In this document: piece after piece, positions 63,085 through 64,000 of the stretch | Numbering within the stretch: position 1 is the stretch's first letter | Layout of the letters: each line of letters starts with the position of its first letter | From: Desulfosediminicola ganghwensis | GTDB lineage: Bacteria; Desulfobacterota; Desulfobulbia; Desulfobulbales; Desulfocapsaceae | NCBI RefSeq assembly: GCF_005116675.2 | Contig: NZ_CP050699.1 | Span: 4,116,001-4,180,000 of the forward strand | Direction of reading: 5' to 3' | DNA: 64,000 nucleotides | Notes under the pieces: model-generated | The model's input: only the letters and a program-made list of their open reading frames with translations | Database searches by the model: none | What the model was told of the DNA's origin: nothing | Position numbers and translations under genes: made by a program

Positions 63085-64000
63085 CTATTTTATCAAATAT
63101 CGGTCTTTGACTCTATCCTGCAGGAAAATCTGGCTGAAATTGCCATATTCACCGTGATCAAACCATTCGTTTGCCTGATCAATACAAGCCTGGCACGCCT
63201 TTCTGGGAATATGTATGCCGAGAATATTGGCGCCGTAACTTGAACTGCTCTCTATGCGTAAAGCACCGGCACAATCATCGCAGAATCTGATTGTTTCATA
63301 CTGATTTTCCAAGATATTGTCCGTATCATAAAATATCTGCCGACTGCGACTGTCGCTCCCGTCCCTGCTCCGCAGGGCTTGGGTCAGTTCATGCCTGTTA
63401 GCCCAGAGTTTGAGTGCATCTTCACACACTTTGTCAATCTCTGCCTTGATACTTGCCGGTTGTCTGAGATGATCAGGGTTATAATCAGGCTCGCGAAGGT
63501 ATGAGTAATCGATACCCGCCATCGCCATGATAATCCCGGCATTGACATATGGCAGCGCTCCCTCAATTGAATAACCACCCTCGAGCACGGCAATATCCGC
63601 TTTCAACATTTCAGTTAGTCTGGCATAGCCCTGGGCTGAAAAACTCATGTTGGTAATGGGATCAGAGTAGTGATTGTCCTGACCTGCGGAGTTGATGATC
63701 AGTTCCGGCTGAAATTCATCCAGGATCGGCAGCACCGCATGCTCCACCGCGTACAGGAAACCCTCGTCACAGGTCTCCGGCGGTAGCGGCAGATTAATGG
63801 TTGTGCCCACAGCGTTCGGTCCGCCAAATTCGTTGAGGAAACCAGAGCCGGGGTACAGGGTGCGGCCATCCTGATGAATTGAGATGAAAAGCGTGTCAGG
63901 GTCATGCCAGTAAATATCCTGGGTCCCGTCACCATGATGGCAATCGGTATCAACTATAGCTACCCTGTCGACACCATAGGTCGCACGCAGATATTCGATC
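63085..64000 (-). CDS. Histone deacetylase-like hydrolase with C-terminal Cys pairs (5' end outside window)
   Basis: The frame is open through the right edge (305 codons seen). It carries the arginase/deacetylase signature VAIVDTDCHHGDGTQDIYWH with zinc ligands Asp and His, the GSGFLNEFGGPNAVGTTINL segment, a QPELIINSAGQDNHY stretch, and LEGGYSIEGALPY near the end of the domain. Related to acetoin-utilisation AcuC and polyamine deacetylases. After the catalytic domain, a tail holds CDDC and CQAC pairs (about the last 75 residues), like a small zinc ribbon. Substrate unknown: an acetylated protein, polyamine or small amide. Confidence 0.88.
   Translation of the reverse strand, partial: IEYLRATYGVDRVAIVDTDCHHGDGTQDIYWHDPDTLFISIHQDGRTLYPGSGFLNEFGGPNAVGTTINLPLPPETCDEGFLYAVEHAVLPILDEFQPELIINSAGQDNHYSDPITNMSFSAQGYARLTEMLKADIAVLEGGYSIEGALPYVNAGIIMAMAGIDYSYLREPDYNPDHLRQPASIKAEIDKVCEDALKLWANRHELTQALRSRDGSDSRSRQIFYDTDNILENQYETIRFCDDCAGALRIESSSSYGANILGIHIPRKACQACIDQANEWFDHGEYGNFSQIFLQDRVKDRYLIK

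Overview
The window looks like chromosomal DNA of an anaerobic, probably marine, sulfate-reducing bacterium of the Desulfobacterota (Desulfobulbales-like). The reasons are a thiosulfate/polysulfide-reductase-type molybdoenzyme, many PAS/GAF sensor kinases and sigma54 regulators, a fused B12-dependent acyl-CoA mutase, a beta-oxidation set and a BMP-type ABC transporter. The taxonomic call is inference; no rRNA or tRNA gene was seen.

Layout. (1) 1-4011, accessory and AT-rich: an IS66-family element runs in from the left edge and ends at 1443. It has cut into an integron consisting of an IntI-type integrase with a long N-terminal extension (2710-4011), a probable attI region carrying repeated inverted-repeat units, one intact gene cassette encoding an exported protein, its attC site, and the remnant of a further cassette. 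(2) 4044-8740: a CoA-transferase/GNAT fusion, a transglutaminase-like protein, and a Lpp-type lipoprotein followed by a LysM L,D-transpeptidase, with a textbook terminator lying inside the transpeptidase signal-peptide codons. (3) 8779-23313: two acyl-CoA dehydrogenases, crotonase, 3-hydroxyacyl-CoA dehydrogenase, thiolase, acyl-CoA synthetase, a TetR regulator and fused isobutyryl-CoA mutase (IcmF). Together these encode a continuous route isobutyrate -> isobutyryl-CoA -> butyryl-CoA -> two acetyl-CoA. (4) 24024-28067: a hybrid histidine kinase convergent with a sigma54 activator whose receiver domain has Glu in place of the phosphorylated Asp. (5) 28428-33386: a BMP/nucleoside-type ABC transporter; 33492-34277: PPK2 polyphosphate kinase. 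(6) 34827-42820: a CnrY/CnrX/CnrH-like membrane protein, periplasmic sensor and ECF sigma factor directly followed by CusC-, CusB-, CusA- and CusF-like genes, with the Cu(I)/Ag(I) methionines conserved.

(7) 43082-57924 is a run of twelve same-strand genes preceded by a strong -24/-12 (sigma54) promoter match at 57951-57966. In transcription order: small membrane protein, membrane histidine kinase, stand-alone receiver, Mo-bisPGD oxidoreductase, 4Fe-4S protein, GAF-GAF-PAS-HisKA protein lacking an ATPase domain, 4-TM protein, TauE/SafE-type exporter with a large N-terminal extracytoplasmic domain, small membrane protein, PEP-synthase-like protein, dual-specificity phosphatase fused to a Cys cluster, and an NtrC-type activator. 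This is the best candidate for an undescribed system: a sulfur-oxyanion redox/transport unit with its own signalling and phosphotransfer enzymes. (8) 58445-64000: MarR regulator, MscK-like mechanosensitive channel, and a histone-deacetylase-like hydrolase cut by the right edge.

Starts were moved downstream of the longest frame where a clear ribosome binding site and family length agreed. Functions rest on motif reading only; no database search was run.
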